A stretch of 64,000 bases of DNA from Paenibacillus sp. FSL H7-0357. GTDB taxonomy: Bacteria > Bacillota > Bacilli > Paenibacillales > Paenibacillaceae. Position numbers and translations under genes: made by a program. Each line of letters starts with the position of its first letter. Positions within the stretch are counted from its first letter, which is position 1. The notes below the pieces were generated by a model that saw nothing but the letters and a program-made list of their open reading frames with translations, did no database searches and was not told the DNA's origin. Location of the stretch: positions 4,030,001 through 4,094,000 of the forward strand of contig NZ_CP009241.1 of NCBI RefSeq assembly GCF_000758525.1. The letters run 5' to 3'. This document shows positions 62,373-64,000 of the stretch, piece after piece.

Positions 62373-63869
62373 ATGAAGTACAGCAATCCCGTAATTAAAG
62401 GTTTCTATCCCGATCCAAGTGTTTGTAAAGTAAATAATAAGTATTATCTCGTCAGCAGTTCCTTTCAATATTATCCTGGCGTACCTTTATTCGAAAGCGA
62501 TGATTTAGTGAACTGGAGACAAATTGGACATTGCTTAACAAGACAATCACAAGTTCATCTTGAGAAGATAGACAGTTCTGGAGGAGTATTCGCATGCACC
62601 ATCAGATATCATAACGGTCGTTTTTACATGACCACCACTAATAATTCTACCGGGCAAAATTTCTATGTTTGGACAGATGATATCTACGGCGAATGGTCGG
62701 AGCCCATCTTTGTGGACCAAGGGGGGATAGATCCCTCATTTTACTTTGAAGGAAATTCAATCTACTTTATGAGCAACGGCACTGATGACACTGGAAGGAA
62801 CAGCATCTTTCAATGTGAGATAGATATCGAAACTGGTGAAAAGCTTACACCAAGCCGCGTGATCTGGCATGGAACAGGGGGACGTTATCTGGAATGCCCT
62901 CACCTGTATAAAATCAATGATCTCTATTACTTAATGGCAGCAGAAGGAGGAACCGAATATGGACATATGATTGTATATGCAAGAGGCAATTCCCCTTACG
63001 GACCTTTTGAAGCGTATCCCAATAACCCCGTTTTAACAAACAGGAATCTGGGGGGATATGAGATACAGGGTGTAGGCCACGGAGATTTAATTCAAGATCA
63101 CGATGGAAATTGGTGGATCGTTCATTTGGGATTTCGGCAAATCGGCAGATGGGTTATGCATCATCATCTGGGGCGGGAAGTGTTTTTGATGCCAGTTACT
63201 TTCCATGAAGATCATTGGTTTACGGTGGGAGACGATGGTACGACTCAGGGGGAAGTTGAAACAAACTACATTCCCAATTCGGCTAAACAGATAGAACAGA
63301 CGCAGTATACTTTTCATAACACAAGCTGGGATATAGATTGGTGTTACTTACGTTATCCCGATAAACAGAATTATTTGCTGGGTGATGGGGAATTGAAATT
63401 AAGAGGTTCACAGATTTCATTAGATATGGCGGATTCTCCGACCTTTATCGGTTTGCGTCAAAAGGATTTCCGTGTAGAAATCTCCTGTGAGATTAGAGTG
63501 AATGATGGTGAAGCGGGAATAACGTTATACATGGATGAGCATCATCACTATGATTTCGCTTTGAGAAGAATAGGGGAGCGAATTGAAGCCGTTAAGCGTC
63601 TGAACATCGGAAACATTAAGACCATACACGAACAATCCGATTTAAATTCAAATGTAGCCATTTTAAAGATTATTTCAGATCATGACACTTACTCTTTTCA
63701 GGTAATAAGCGATGGTATAGCAATTGATTTGGGCTCTGCGCAAACCAGATATCTCTCCTCAGAGGTTGCCGGAGGTTTTACCGGCGTTGTAATCGGGTTA
63801 TATTCCCAGGATGGAAGCTGTTCGCAATTCAATGACTTTAGCGACTTCAAATGTACGTATTTAAATTAA
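62373..63869 (+). CDS. GH43 glycosidase (beta-xylosidase/arabinofuranosidase type)
   Basis: A 498-residue cytosolic enzyme (no signal peptide) from ATG at 62373 after TTATGAGGTGAAATC. The five-bladed propeller (1 to about 300) shows the three family acids: general base Asp14 (GFYPDPSV), Asp120 (GGIDPSFYF) and acid Glu174 (YLECPHLYK), at positions close to those of Selenomonas beta-xylosidase SXA as I recall them. The C-terminal beta-sandwich (about 310-498, with SPTFIGLRQKDFRVEISCEI) is typical of GH43 subfamily 11-like enzymes that trim xylo-oligosaccharides taken up into the cell. The divergent AraC gene is its probable regulator. A terminator follows. No transporter gene is seen within the window beside it. 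Confidence 0.95.
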   Translation: MKYSNPVIKGFYPDPSVCKVNNKYYLVSSSFQYYPGVPLFESDDLVNWRQIGHCLTRQSQVHLEKIDSSGGVFACTIRYHNGRFYMTTTNNSTGQNFYVWTDDIYGEWSEPIFVDQGGIDPSFYFEGNSIYFMSNGTDDTGRNSIFQCEIDIETGEKLTPSRVIWHGTGGRYLECPHLYKINDLYYLMAAEGGTEYGHMIVYARGNSPYGPFEAYPNNPVLTNRNLGGYEIQGVGHGDLIQDHDGNWWIVHLGFRQIGRWVMHHHLGREVFLMPVTFHEDHWFTVGDDGTTQGEVETNYIPNSAKQIEQTQYTFHNTSWDIDWCYLRYPDKQNYLLGDGELKLRGSQISLDMADSPTFIGLRQKDFRVEISCEIRVNDGEAGITLYMDEHHHYDFALRRIGERIEAVKRLNIGNIKTIHEQSDLNSNVAILKIISDHDTYSFQVISDGIAIDLGSAQTRYLSSEVAGGFTGVVIGLYSQDGSCSQFNDFSDFKCTYLN

Positions 63870-63886
63870 CAATATGTATTTTGGCG

Positions 63887-63919
63887 AAAAACCCTCATCA
63901 TTGGTGACGAGGGTTTTTT
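63887..63919 (+). terminator. Rho-independent terminator of the GH43 gene
   Basis: AAACCCTC-TCA pairs with TGA-GAGGGTTT around TTGG (one mismatch) and ends in TTTTTT, 18 bases after the stop. The remaining 80 bases to the window end contain no supported gene. Confidence 0.9.
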
Positions 63920-64000
63920 CAATGTTGTGTTGGACGAATAATGTATGGGTTTTGACCATTTCAATTTGGATTGATACAATAAGGCAAACTATGTCGAATG

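Overview
The window reads as a chromosomal segment of a spore-forming Gram-positive bacterium of the Paenibacillus/Bacillus kind. This rests on a complete GerA-type germination operon, a YheC/YheD ATP-grasp protein beside a collagen-like protein, an LplBC/lipoprotein-type carbohydrate importer, strong purine-rich ribosome binding sites, many GTG/TTG starts and many intrinsic hairpin plus T-run terminators. The species cannot be named from what is visible.

Layout. 1-6.6 kb: tail of an AraC-type regulator, then a carbohydrate ABC importer (two permeases and a lipoprotein binding protein) and a secreted GH85 endo-beta-N-acetylglucosaminidase, which looks like an N-glycan scavenging locus. 6.7-11.1 kb: an ankyrin-repeat gene (minus strand), a 218-bp structured intergenic element, and a tight four-gene operon (Ycf46-like AAA+ ATPase, DUF1257/Ycf35-like, DUF2997-like, NrdG-like radical-SAM protein) of unknown function. 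11.1-17.9 kb: single genes: AraC regulator, SDR, DUF5050-like protein, GNAT, orphan CheW, DUF6138-like protein, small exported protein. 17.9-22.3 kb: a decayed mobile-element zone with a tRNA-Leu 5' fragment, an amidohydrolase fragment, a conjugative-element helicase/methylase fragment and a tyrosine-recombinase C-terminus, with an intact MarR-MFS efflux operon and a lipoprotein gene in between. 22.5-25.3 kb: two more MFS exporters. 25.5-29.8 kb: germination receptor operon in the order A-C-D-B (minus strand).

30.3-34.5 kb: a frameshifted secreted serine beta-lactamase-like hydrolase and an AgrC/LytTR-type two-component pair. 34.8-37.1 kb: divergent collagen-like and YheC/D genes, likely spore-surface functions. 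37.3-44.7 kb: two soluble hybrid kinases, the second a 1,902-residue protein with nine near-identical 92-residue HAMP-type repeats. 44.8-61.2 kb: three ABC-transporter modules. The first (ATPase, permease, DUF4097-like lipoprotein) is divergent from an OmpR/HisKA pair. The second follows its own OmpR/HisKA pair through a strong hairpin terminator or attenuator. The third consists of an anchored unknown protein, an ATPase and two permeases. An EamA transporter and an arginase-family fragment separate the first two modules. 61.2-63.9 kb: a divergent AraC regulator and GH43 glycosidase, with a second copy of the structured element between them.

The most unusual signals are the two structured elements, whose central stem differs at six consecutive positions with all six partner bases changed to match, and the AAA+/DUF1257/DUF2997/radical-SAM operon. 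All assignments come from reading the sequence and recalled family knowledge; no database search was run.
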